A stretch of DNA of 64,000 nt, taken from Kumtagia sp044326205 (lineage in GTDB: Bacteria; Pseudomonadota; Alphaproteobacteria; Rhizobiales; Rhizobiaceae). Below the pieces are notes generated by a model. The model searched no databases. It worked only from the letters and a program-made list of their open reading frames with translations, and was not told where the DNA came from. Shown piece after piece: positions 26,626-36,700 of this stretch (position 1 is the first letter of the stretch; every line of letters starts with the position of its first letter). The translations under genes were made by a program, and so were the position numbers. Location: positions 1 through 64,000 of the forward strand of contig NZ_JBIRCY010000006.1 of NCBI RefSeq assembly GCF_044326205.1, in the 5' to 3' direction.

Positions 26626-27198
26626 CTAGTCGTGCAGCTTCCGGTCGATCGCCGGTCCGACTTCGATATCGCGGAACTGCGCCCGGAACCCGGCGCGCTC
26701 GGGCGAGCAGGCCATCACACCGACAAAGGCGTCGGCCGCCGAAAACGGCGCGAGCCGCGCCATGCGCCAATGCGAATCGTCGATCGCATACTGGACGCGA
26801 ACCGCGTCGTCATGGCGGGTGAGCCGGACGCGGACCCGGCTTTCGGTCGTGGCATCGGGAAGCGGGATCACCGACCAGTCGGACATTTCGCGCGTCACCA
26901 CCACGCTGAAATGCATCAGGCCGTCGGTATATTCGATGCCGGTCTTGATCCAGTTGCGTTCGTCGATGCGCAGCATCAGGCCGGCCTGGTCGTAGAGCTG
27001 CTCATAGGCGCCGAGGACCGCCGCCGAGGCGCTGAAGTCGCCGGAGACCGGGCGGAGATAGGCGTGGCCGTTGTCGCGGGTGAAGCCGTAGAAGGTTTTT
27101 TTCCAGAAGTCGGTCGCCTCGCCCGTTGCCAGGGTGAGGTCGGCGGCGTCGCCCTGCCATGAGGCGGGCTCGTTGATCCAACTATAAATGCCGGTCAA
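26626..27198 (-). CDS. DUF1349-like protein (concanavalin-like fold)
   Basis: 190 residues. A TTG at 27198 is chosen as start because GGAGG (27205-27209) lies 6 bases upstream and the protein then begins LTGIYSWINEPASW, as expected for the family; the open frame to 27276 lacks such a site. Features include FWKKTFYGFTRDNGHAYLRP, AGLMLRIDERNWIKTGIEY and VMACSPERAGF. Family members are thought to adopt a glucanase-like beta-sandwich, function unknown. It lies 75 bases downstream of the ManC gene on the same strand and may share its transcript. Confidence 0.72.
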   Translation of the reverse strand: MTGIYSWINEPASWQGDAADLTLATGEATDFWKKTFYGFTRDNGHAYLRPVSGDFSASAAVLGAYEQLYDQAGLMLRIDERNWIKTGIEYTDGLMHFSVVVTREMSDWSVIPLPDATTESRVRVRLTRHDDAVRVQYAIDDSHWRMARLAPFSAADAFVGVMACSPERAGFRAQFRDIEVGPAIDRKLHD

Positions 27199-27272
27199 AA
27201 CTCCCCTCCCCGTCTCTTCGTCTGGAGATCTCTGAAACAGCCGGGCTACGGAAAGCATTGGCCGGATTCCGA

Positions 27273-28688
27273 TCAACTCCGACCATACACATCATCGAAG
27301 CGGACGATATCGTCCTCGCCGAGATAATCGCCGGTCTGCACCTCGATCATGACGAGCCGCAATATGCCCGGATTCTCCAGCCGATGGTTAGTTCCCGCCG
27401 GGATATAGGTCGACTGGTTGGTGGCGAGAAGCATCTGGGTATCGCCATTGACGACGCGCGCGGTTCCCGAGACGACGACCCAATGCTCCGAGCGGTGATG
27501 GTGCATCTGCAGGCTGAGGCGGCCACCCGGCTTGACCTCGATGCGCTTGATCTTGAAGCGCTCGCCTTCCTCCAGAACCGTGTAGGTGCCCCACGGGCGA
27601 TGCACGGTGCGGTGCAGTTTCGTCGATTCGTGTCCCTCGGCCTTCAGCCGGTTGAACAGCGTCTTCACCTTCTGCGCGTCATCCTTGCGGGCGACGAGCA
27701 GCGCGTCGGCGGTGTCGACGATGATCATGTCCTCGACGCCGACCGCGCCGATCAGCCGGCCGCCGCCGCTGATGATCGAGTTCTTCGTATCGACCAGCGC
27801 GACCTCGCCCAGCGTGTGGTTGCCGAATTCATCGCCGGGCAAGAGGTCGGCAAAGGCCGTCCAGGAGCCGATGTCGCTCCAGCCGATGTCGCAGGGCACG
27901 ACCGAGACGTTGTCAGCCTTTTCCAGCACGGCGTAGTCGATGGATTCCTTGCGGACCGTGGAGAATGTCGCCTTGTCCAGTTCGATCTGGACCACGCCGG
28001 TGCCCGACGACCGCCGGGCGGCCTTCAGGGCGTCGCGGCAGCCCTGCAGAATGTCGGCGCCGAGCTTTCCGAGCAGATCGAGCATGGTGGCGGCGGTGAA
28101 GCAGAACATGCCGGCGTTCCAGAAGAAGCGGCCGCTGGCGAGATATTTCTCCGCCGTTTCGAGGTCGGGCTTTTCGACGAAGCGGACGACGTCGGTGCCA
28201 TCAGCCTCGATATAGCCGTAGCCGGTTTCAGGGCGCGTCGGGCGGATGCCGAAGGTGACGAGGCGCCCCTTTTTGGCCAGGGCGGTCGCCTGCTCGACCG
28301 CAGCGACGAAGGCCGGCACGTCCGCGACCATATGGTCCGCCGGCAGTATGCACAGCACAGCGTCGCGGCCATGTGCTTCCTCGACGGCAAGCGTCGCGGC
28401 AGCGATCGCCGCCGCCGTCTCGCGGCCCTCCGGCTCGAGCAGATAGGTCAGGCCCGGTGGCGTCAGCCCGGTGTCGCGGTATTCGTCCTCGCTGGCGAAC
28501 AGCAGTTCGCGGTTGGTGACGGTCACCAGTTCCGTTACCCCCGGGATCGCCAGGGCACGGCGGAAGGCATGCTGGAGAAGCGATTGCCCGTCGCCGACGT
28601 CGATCAGCGGTTTCGGATGGCTTTCGCGCGACAGCGGCCAAAGCCGCGCGCCGGCGCCGCCGCTGATGATCACTGAAACGATGCTCAA
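27273..28688 (-). CDS. manC: Mannose-1-phosphate guanylyltransferase / mannose-6-phosphate isomerase
   Basis: 471 residues, bifunctional type II enzyme making GDP-mannose for surface polysaccharides. The N-terminal nucleotidyltransferase has GGAGARLWPLSRESHPKPL (residues 10-28) and VRFVEKPDLETAEKYL. The C-terminal cupin isomerase has VKPGGRLSLQMHHHRSEHWV and VNGDTQM, with metal-binding histidines. Its start overlaps the phosphomannomutase stop by 4 bases, forming a ManB-ManC pair. In rhizobia such pairs (noeJ/noeK) feed capsule, LPS or Nod-factor fucosylation. Confidence 0.93.
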   Translation of the reverse strand: MSIVSVIISGGAGARLWPLSRESHPKPLIDVGDGQSLLQHAFRRALAIPGVTELVTVTNRELLFASEDEYRDTGLTPPGLTYLLEPEGRETAAAIAAATLAVEEAHGRDAVLCILPADHMVADVPAFVAAVEQATALAKKGRLVTFGIRPTRPETGYGYIEADGTDVVRFVEKPDLETAEKYLASGRFFWNAGMFCFTAATMLDLLGKLGADILQGCRDALKAARRSSGTGVVQIELDKATFSTVRKESIDYAVLEKADNVSVVPCDIGWSDIGSWTAFADLLPGDEFGNHTLGEVALVDTKNSIISGGGRLIGAVGVEDMIIVDTADALLVARKDDAQKVKTLFNRLKAEGHESTKLHRTVHRPWGTYTVLEEGERFKIKRIEVKPGGRLSLQMHHHRSEHWVVVSGTARVVNGDTQMLLATNQSTYIPAGTNHRLENPGILRLVMIEVQTGDYLGEDDIVRFDDVYGRS

Positions 28689-30166
28689 TCGCCTGCCCCG
28701 TTGTTGTCAGGGAATTGCTCGATCCTGGACAGCCCCGCCTGCAACAGGGCCGCGGCTCGCTCACCGGTCGGCGCGGATGCGTAGCACCGCATTTCCGGAG
28801 CGTTGCCGGATGGCCGCAAATGGATCATGCCGCCGTCCTCAAGATGGATCTGGATCCCGTCTATATCCTCGACGCGGGACACTATTCCGACATCACTTAA
28901 GAAAACGCGGATATTTTCCGTCGAAATGCGCAGCTTCGCCATCAGCCTGTCGCTGTTTCCGCGCGCAAAATTCTCGATGCGGCCACTGAGACAGACCGGC
29001 AGCGCCAGGTCTGAGACCAGTTCCGACAGCGGCAGCCTTGCCGCATGCGCGGCCGAGAAGGCGCAGAGGATAGGCAGGATGCTGTCGCGTGTCGGCAGCG
29101 CGGCCAGGGCGGAACCGTTCACCTCGACAGGGGTGCCGACCAGCAGTCCGCCATTCGCCTCGAAGCCGAGGACGCGCTTGAACCCTTGCGCCACCGCCTT
29201 GTCCATCTCTTCCAGCACGTAGGGCGAGCCGACTTTCGTGCGGATGACGGTGAAGCCGTAGCGGCCGGTGATTCCCGGGTTGGACGAGACGGGTGTCACT
29301 ACCGCGTCCGCCTTGAGGAACAGAGACGACAGCAGGCCGAGCGCATCGCCCCTTATGACGGCGCCCGTTTCGTCGGTCATCAGCGGCCGGTCGCCGTCGC
29401 CATCGGTGGAGATGATCGCGTCCAGCCGAAGTTGTCGCGACCAGTTTTGCAGCCGCCCGGCCGTGGATGCGTCGATGGCTTCGGTGTCGACCGCGACGAA
29501 CTCGCCGCTTTCGCCGAGCGGCATCACATCCGCCCCCAGCCAGGCGGCGAGTTCAGCGAGCGTGTCGCTGGCGACGGAACTGTGCCGATAGACGCCGATG
29601 CGCCGGCCCTGCAGGATTGGTTCGGCGAAGGCTGCCTTGTAGCGCGCAACGTAGGAGCGGAGCGCTTCGCCGTCGGGAGACGGCAGGCCGGGCAAGGAGG
29701 CCAATACCGGCATGCCGGCGGCGGAAGCTTCAAGGGCCAGCGCGGCAATCGCGCACTCATCCGCCTTGTCGATCTCGCCATCCGGCCGGTAGAATTTGAG
29801 ACCGTTGCGGTCCGGCGGGATATGCGACCCCGTGACCATGACCGCCGGCACCCCAAGCGTGATGTTGCTGAAAGCAAGCGCGGGCGTCGGCAGGATGCCG
29901 CAATAGACGGGTTGAAGCCCTGCCCCGACGAGCGCCGCCAGCGATTGCCGGGTCAGATCCGGACTGCTCTCGCGGCGGTCGCAGCCGACAAGGATCTTGC
30001 CGCCGCGGGCAACCCTGCCGCTGGAGAGAAGATAGGACGCGAAGGCCGCCACATGGGCGTAGCCGGGGCCGGCCAGAAGGTCCGTGGCCAGGCCGCGAAG
30101 TCCGCTCGTGCCGAACGCAACCATTCCACCCCGCATTTTCGCGATTTCAGCGCTTGGTGCGTCCAA
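28685..30166 (-). CDS. manB: Phosphomannomutase
   Basis: 493 residues converting mannose-6-phosphate to mannose-1-phosphate. The active-site serine loop is TGSHIPPDRNGLKF and the Mg-binding loop is STDGDGDRPL; FEANGGLLVGT is the sugar-binding loop, and RPSGNAPEMRCY the C-terminal phosphate-binding loop. ATG codons at 30166, 30136 and 30124 are all possible starts; FGTSGLRGLA soon follows. It is the first gene of the operon with ManC and possibly the DUF1349-like gene. Confidence 0.92.
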   Translation of the reverse strand: MDAPSAEIAKMRGGMVAFGTSGLRGLATDLLAGPGYAHVAAFASYLLSSGRVARGGKILVGCDRRESSPDLTRQSLAALVGAGLQPVYCGILPTPALAFSNITLGVPAVMVTGSHIPPDRNGLKFYRPDGEIDKADECAIAALALEASAAGMPVLASLPGLPSPDGEALRSYVARYKAAFAEPILQGRRIGVYRHSSVASDTLAELAAWLGADVMPLGESGEFVAVDTEAIDASTAGRLQNWSRQLRLDAIISTDGDGDRPLMTDETGAVIRGDALGLLSSLFLKADAVVTPVSSNPGITGRYGFTVIRTKVGSPYVLEEMDKAVAQGFKRVLGFEANGGLLVGTPVEVNGSALAALPTRDSILPILCAFSAAHAARLPLSELVSDLALPVCLSGRIENFARGNSDRLMAKLRISTENIRVFLSDVGIVSRVEDIDGIQIHLEDGGMIHLRPSGNAPEMRCYASAPTGERAAALLQAGLSRIEQFPDNNGAGD

Positions 30167-30736
30167 TGATCGGGCAGCGGCGGCTTGTCAATGCCGGGCG
30201 TTTCCTGCAACCAGCCCGCGCACGACGTCGACCTGTTTCGACGACCCGATCGTCCTGCCATTCGCCGCGCAGCCATGCGATAGAGTCATGGCTGCTATTT
30301 TTTGGCGGTTTGACGCAAGAAAACCACGATTGGACTCGACTTGGCCGCTGAATCGTCCGACTCGCATGGACAATAAGGACGGAAAGGCGGCGGCGATACG
30401 AGCGGTCCGGCAGGGTCCGGTTAAAGGTTTGAATGGAAACGCTTTCCCGATCGGGTTACGTTGCAGCATCTTTCTATTCGCCTCGCGTCGATTGTCTCGC
30501 GCCACCATATGAGCTACTACGGAATTGCTGGGGAGCATGAGACTAGGCGGCAGGCAATTTGCGGGCTCAGGATGCAACTACCAGGACGGTGGGACACGCC
30601 AATGGTGTCATTTCCAGATTCTCGTCTTCTTTTGCGAGGCGCAACATATACGGGAAGCACGAGCGGCTTCCGCTGACGCCCGGCTTGCGAAAGCCGGTAT
30701 TTCATTCATGATCTTGGTATAGTGGCGTCAGGGGAC
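30167..30736. other. Divergent upstream region of manB and rkpA
   Basis: About 570 bases with less GC than the flanking genes. It should hold the leftward manB promoter and the rightward rkpA promoter. TATAGT at 30716-30721 could be a -10 box for rkpA with a very short leader, but no matching -35 is evident. No gene, repeat or RNA is supported. Confidence 0.35.
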
Positions 30737-33700
30737 ATGTCGGTAGAAATCATAGGTCGCGCAGTCCGAGCGCCCGGCGCGGACACACCCGAACAGCTTT
30801 TCGACCTGCTGCGGCAGCGTCGCTGCATGATCACGCAAGTGCCCGCCGACCGGTGGGACCAGTCGCGCTATTGGCATCCCGAGATCGGCACGCGCGGCAA
30901 GACTTACAGTTTCGCAGCCGGCATCATCGACGACTGCTTCAGCTTTGACCCTGGCGTGTTCGGGCTGTCACAGCGCGAAGCGCAACTGATGGACCCACAG
31001 CAGCGGATGATCCTGCAACTCACCTGGCGCGCGCTGGAAAGCGCCAACATCGATTTTTCCGACCTTCGCCATCAGCGCGTCGGCGTCTATGTCGGCGCTT
31101 CGGCGCTCGACCACGGCAATCTGATGGTCGAGGATCCAGCCGCCGCCGGTCCGCATTTCATGACCGGCAACACGCTGTCGATCGTTTCCAACCGCATTTC
31201 GCACGTCTTCGGGCTCAATGGGCCGAGCCTGACGGTCGACACCGCATGCTCGTCGTCGCTGGTGGCGCTCGATCTGGCGATGAAGGCGCTGGAAAGCGGC
31301 GAGGTCGATACAGCGATCGTCGGCGGCGTGAACGCGCTTACGCATCCCGCCGCTTTCGTCGGTTTCGCCCAGGCCCGCATGCTCTCGCCCGAAGGACTTT
31401 GCCGGGCATATGACAATGACGGCATGGGTTATGTCCGCGCCGAGGGCGGCGCCGTCGTTATCCTGCGCCGCAGCGATGTCGCGCTGACCCAAGGCGACAG
31501 GAGTTATGGCCGGGTTCTGGCTTCCGCGGTCAATTCGGCGGGCCGAACCAACGGCATTTCCCTGCCCTCGGAGCAGGCACAGGCGCAGCTTCTCAAATCG
31601 CTCTACGAAGGCAACGGCATCGATCCGAACCGTCTCGCCTTCATCGAAGGCCATGGCACCGGCACGAAGGTCGGCGATCCGGCCGAAGTCTGGTCGATCG
31701 GCACGGTCATCGGTGCGGCCCGCAGGGCTCCGATCCCGATCGGCTCGATCAAGAGCAATATCGGCCACACCGAACCCGCCTCCGGCCTGCTCGGGCTGAT
31801 GAAGGCGATGCTGGCGCTGGAGAACAATTATTTCCCGGCCTCGCTGCACTTTGAGACGCCGAACGACGCAGTCGACTTCAATGCGCTCAATGTCCATGTC
31901 GCAGCCGAGCCGATCGAGCTGCTGCACGGCAAGCATGCGCGCCTCGCCGGCGTGAATTCGTTCGGCTTCGGCGGCACTAACGCCCATATCATCATCAGCG
32001 ACCCGCAGAACCCGCGCGAACGCGAAAAGCCCGAAGCAGTCGGCAAGGTCTTCCTCGCCAGCGCGCATACCGCTTCGGCACTTGACACCCTGCTCAAATC
32101 CTACCGTGCAGCCCTCAGGGACGCGACGCCGGCTGAACGGCGGCCGCTGATCGCCTCTGCCGGCGCCAACCGCCATCACCTCAAGCATCGTTTCGTGGTG
32201 GCGAACGATGATCCTGACGTGATCGTCAAGGCGATCGATTCGCGCACTCGCGACCGGGACAGCCGCGAAGCGGTGCAGGCCGAAGCTATCCGCGATCAAT
32301 CGAAGATCGCCTTCGTGTTTTCGGGCAACGGCTCGCAATGGGCGGGAATGGCGATCGATGCCTATCGCCGCAACATGGCCTTCCGCGACCGTTTCAACGT
32401 TATCCACGCGCTGTTCCAGGTGCGCTCGCAAATCAGCCTGATCGACCTTCTGTTCGACGGCGACCTGGAGACCAGGCTGCAGGACACCAAGATCGCGCAG
32501 CCGCTGCTGTTCGCCATCCAGGCCGCACTGGCCGACGTGCTGTCGCTGCTCGGGGTGAAGCCCGATGCGGTCTACGGCCATTCGGTCGGCGAGGTCGCGG
32601 CCGCCTATGTTTCCGGCGCGATTTCGCTGGTCGACGCGGTTTCGGTGGTCGCCAAGCGCTCCTATCATCAGGACCGGCTTGCCGGCCTCGGCCGCATGGC
32701 GGCCATGCAGCTTTCTCCCGACGATGCGCTGGCGTTCTGCCGGCGCAACGGCCTCGACCAGATCACCGTCGCGGCCGTGAACGCCAAGGGTTCGGTGACG
32801 GTCTCGGGACCGGGCGAACAGATCGTCGCGCTCCGGGAAATCATGAAGGCCGAGCGGATCGTCGGCCAGGTCCTCGACATCAACTATCCGTTCCATCACC
32901 CGCTGATCGAGATCGCCAAGGACGACTTCCTCGACGACATGGCGCAGATCGCGCTCAGGCCGTCGCAGATCCCCTTCATCTCGACGGTGACGGGCGGTGT
33001 TCTCTCCGGCAACAACCTCGATCCAAGCTACTGGTGGAGCAATGTCCGCGAGCCAGTGAACTTCCTGGCCGGCACAAATGCGGCGCTGGACATGGGCTGC
33101 ACCTTGTTCGTGGAGATAGGGCCGCGCCCGATCCTGACCTCGTATCTGCGCGACACGATCAAGGAGCGCGCCGTGGCAGCCTCCGCCATCTCGTCGCTGA
33201 TGCGCGAGGAAAGCGTCGCCGACCCGGTGTCGACCGTCTATGCGCGGGTGCTGGCCAATGGCGGCGCGTTCGACCGGCGCAAGGCGTTCGGCCAGCGCAA
33301 CGCCAGGATCGTCCTGCCGTCCCTGCCGTTCGAACCGACCGACATGCGGCACGAGTTCACCAGCGACGCGATCGACCTCTACGGGCGGCTCGAGGCTCCT
33401 CACACGCTGGCCGGGTGGCGGATCGACCTGTCGAGCGGCAGCTGGAAGAACCATGTCGACGCCCATCTGTTTCCGGATCTGGCCGAGCATGTCGTCGACC
33501 ACAAATCGATCCTGCCGGGCAGCGCGTTCCTCGACATCGCGCTCTCGGTCGCGCGCCAGTTTTTCTCGACCGACCAGATCGAGGTCTCCAACCTGGAGAT
33601 ATTCCGTCCGCTGGAGCTGTCGGAGAACCATCTTCGCGAACTGTCGACGACGATCTTCGGCGATACCGGGGACGTCGAGATCAAGTCGCGCGACAGGCTG

Positions 33701-36700
33701 AGCAACGACGACTGGACGCTGCATGCCGTTGCCCGCTGCCGAAAACTTTCGACCGGACGCCCGGCGGCGATGTCGCCCGCCTGGAAGCGCGCCGACACGA
33801 CGCTGATCAATGGCGCAACGGCCTACGAGACCGCCCATCAGTTCGGGCTGGATTATGGGCCGACTTTCCGCCTGATGCGCGAGGCGTCGCGGATCAGCGA
33901 AAGCCGCATCGACGTGGCCATCGCCCCGCCCGAGCCGGCCAGGAACCCGCATTCCGCCTACAGCCTGCATCCGGTGTCGGTCGACGCGGCCTTCCACGGG
34001 CTTGTCGCGGTGTTCGGAGAGATTTCGGGCGAAAAGCGCGGCGCGCCCTATATTCCCGTGCGTTTCGGGACGGCGCGCCTCTATCGCCCCGGCGCGACGA
34101 TCACGCGCGCGATCATAGACATCGGGCGTGTTTCCTCCGGCTCGATCAAGGCGGGGTTCATCTTCCTCGACAAGGCCGGCGAAGTCGTCGCCAGCTTCGA
34201 GGACTGCCGCTTCAAACGCACTTTCCTGCGTCAGCAGAAGCCGCTCGAAGACGTCAGCTATCACCAGACCCTGATACCCTCGCGGCTGTCGCCGTTCGGC
34301 GACGCGGGCAGGCAGCAGACCGGGCAACAGCCTGTCCCGTTCTTCTCCGTGTCGGATGATGACGAGGGCGACGGTTCGTCGCAGATGCTCGAAGCGGCAA
34401 TCTATCGCGCCAATTTCGAGATCGCCCGCAAGGCAAGCCGCAACACCGGCGTCATTGCCAGTGACGCTCTGCCCGGCGATCTGGGTTTCCAGCGTTTCGT
34501 CGCCAATGGCCTGTATCTGCTCGAGGAAGTCGGCCTCGCCGCGCAAGGCGACGGCAACTGGACACTTCAGGCGGAATGCTCGCTGCCGCCGGTTCCGGCT
34601 ATCCTCAACGCCATCTATCGCGAACGGCCCGACCGTATCGCCGAGATCGTTGCCGTCAACGATGTGTGTTTCGAGGCGATTCAGCGGCTCGACGCGCTGC
34701 ATGCGCCATCCAGCGGACAGGCCAGGCAGGAGAACTCCGGCCAGCCGAAACCCTATGTCATCGGCGATACGGTGCTGGAAAGCCTGCGGGTGCATTCGCC
34801 CGCCAGCGCGAGCCGCGTCGGCATGGTGACCAGCGCCTTGAAGAAAGCCATCGAGGCGCGGAAAGCCTCGGCGCCAGCGCGCCGCATCATTGAGCTCGGC
34901 ACGGTTTCTCGCTCGGTGACGGCGAATTTTGCGCGCCTCGCCGCAGAAGCCGGGGCGGCCTTCATTGCCGTGGAATCGCGTGATGCCGCGTTTGGCGAAC
35001 TTTCGATCGCCTTCGAAACCGCTCCGCATGTCACCATTGCCCGGCCGTCGGACCTGGCGCGGACCGGAGCCGCCGACATCATCGTCAGCGCCGCGGACCA
35101 TATTTACGAATTGCTGAGCGCCGAAGGCGGCCACGAGGCCATCGAAGCCGCGGTCGGGGCTTCGACGCAGCTTCTGTTCTGCGCGACCGCACCCAATGCG
35201 TTCGTCGATTTTGCCTTCGGTCTCAACCACGGATGGTTCGACCGCAGCAAAGGCGTCGAGTTCCCGATCGGGCAGCTTGCCTCCGTGGACGACTGGCACT
35301 CGCTGCTGCGCTACCTGCCCTTCGAAAATGTCGCCGTAGCGCGACACAGCCTGGCTCACGGACCGGCCATCGCGGTCGAGGCACGCGGACGAGCCGCAGA
35401 TGCGGTGACCGCGGCGCCTGCCGCCCGGCCACCTGTGCTTGTCGTCCATGACGGCCGGATATCCGCGAAGGCCAGGACCGCGTTCGAGGATTCGGAAGCC
35501 GGCTTCCTGCGCCTGACCGGCACTGCCGACAAGGATCGCGCCGCACTGACGACGGCGCTCGGCCGCTTCGGCAATGGCGACGTCAACGTCATCTATCTGC
35601 CCGACACCATTGAGGGCGACGGGTCGCAAAGGCTGCAGCGCAGCGTCCTACGGCTGCGTACCGTCGCCGAAGTCCTGAGAGCACACGCACCCTCGGATGC
35701 GCCTGCCGTGAAGAAGCGTTTGGCGGCAGTGATGGAGGCCGAAGAGACGGCGCATCATGCATCCGCAAGCGACGCCGGATTGTGGGCATTCTTGCGCGTG
35801 CTGCGAAATGAGTTCGACGTGATCGACCTCCATTCCGTCGATCTCTCCGGCGCCCGGGACTGGAATTTCGCAACCCGCATCAAGCGGACCCTGGCCCTGA
35901 TGACGGCCGAGAGCGAAAACCGCGAATGGGCGATTGACCCGGTTACCGCCGGCGCGATGGAAGTGCGCGTGGTTCCCGGCCCACTGCCGGCCGGCCAGGC
36001 ATCGACCAGCGATTTCGCCGCCGCGACTGTCAGGCAGCGCACGGCCTCGCAGGTCGGCAGCATCGTATGGCAGACTACCGTCCCGGCCGAGCCGGAGCCG
36101 GACGAAATCCGTATCGCTGTCGCGGCCACCGGCCTCAACTTCCGCGATGTGATGTGGGCCATGGGCATGCTGCCCGAGGAAGCGCTCGAAGACGGCTTTG
36201 CCGGCCCGACCATCGGCATGGAATGCGCCGGTTATGTCGAGGCCGTCGGCGTCGATGTCGAGGGTTTCGCGGTTGGCGATGCGGTCATGGCGGTCGCGCC
36301 GGCAGCGTTCTCGACGCATGTCTGCGTGAAGCGTTCCGGCGTGGCGAAACTTCCCGCCGGTATCGACCCGATCGCCGGTGCAACCCTGCCGGTCGCCTTC
36401 CTCACCGCCTACTATGCGATCGTCGAGTTGGCGCGTATCCGTCCCGGCGAGACGATCCTGATCCATGGCGGCGCGGGCGGCGTCGGGCTCGCGGCGCTGC
36501 AGATCGCCAAGGCGCGCGGCGCAAAAGTCATCGCCACGGCCGGGTCGACGGAAAAGCGCCGGCTGCTCGAAACGCTGGGCGCCGACCACGTCTTCAATTC
36601 GCGCAGCCTGCAGTTCGTCGACGATGTGCTCGCCGCGACCGGTCAGGTGGGCGTCGATGTCGTGCTCAACTCGCTGTTCTCGGAAGCGATGGAGCGCAGC

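Noticed and set aside
30968..35629. 1,553-codon minus-strand open frame opposite rkpA
   Set aside because: It is the high-GC antisense shadow of rkpA, with Arg/Asp-rich composition and no domain, while the plus strand carries clear catalytic motifs throughout.
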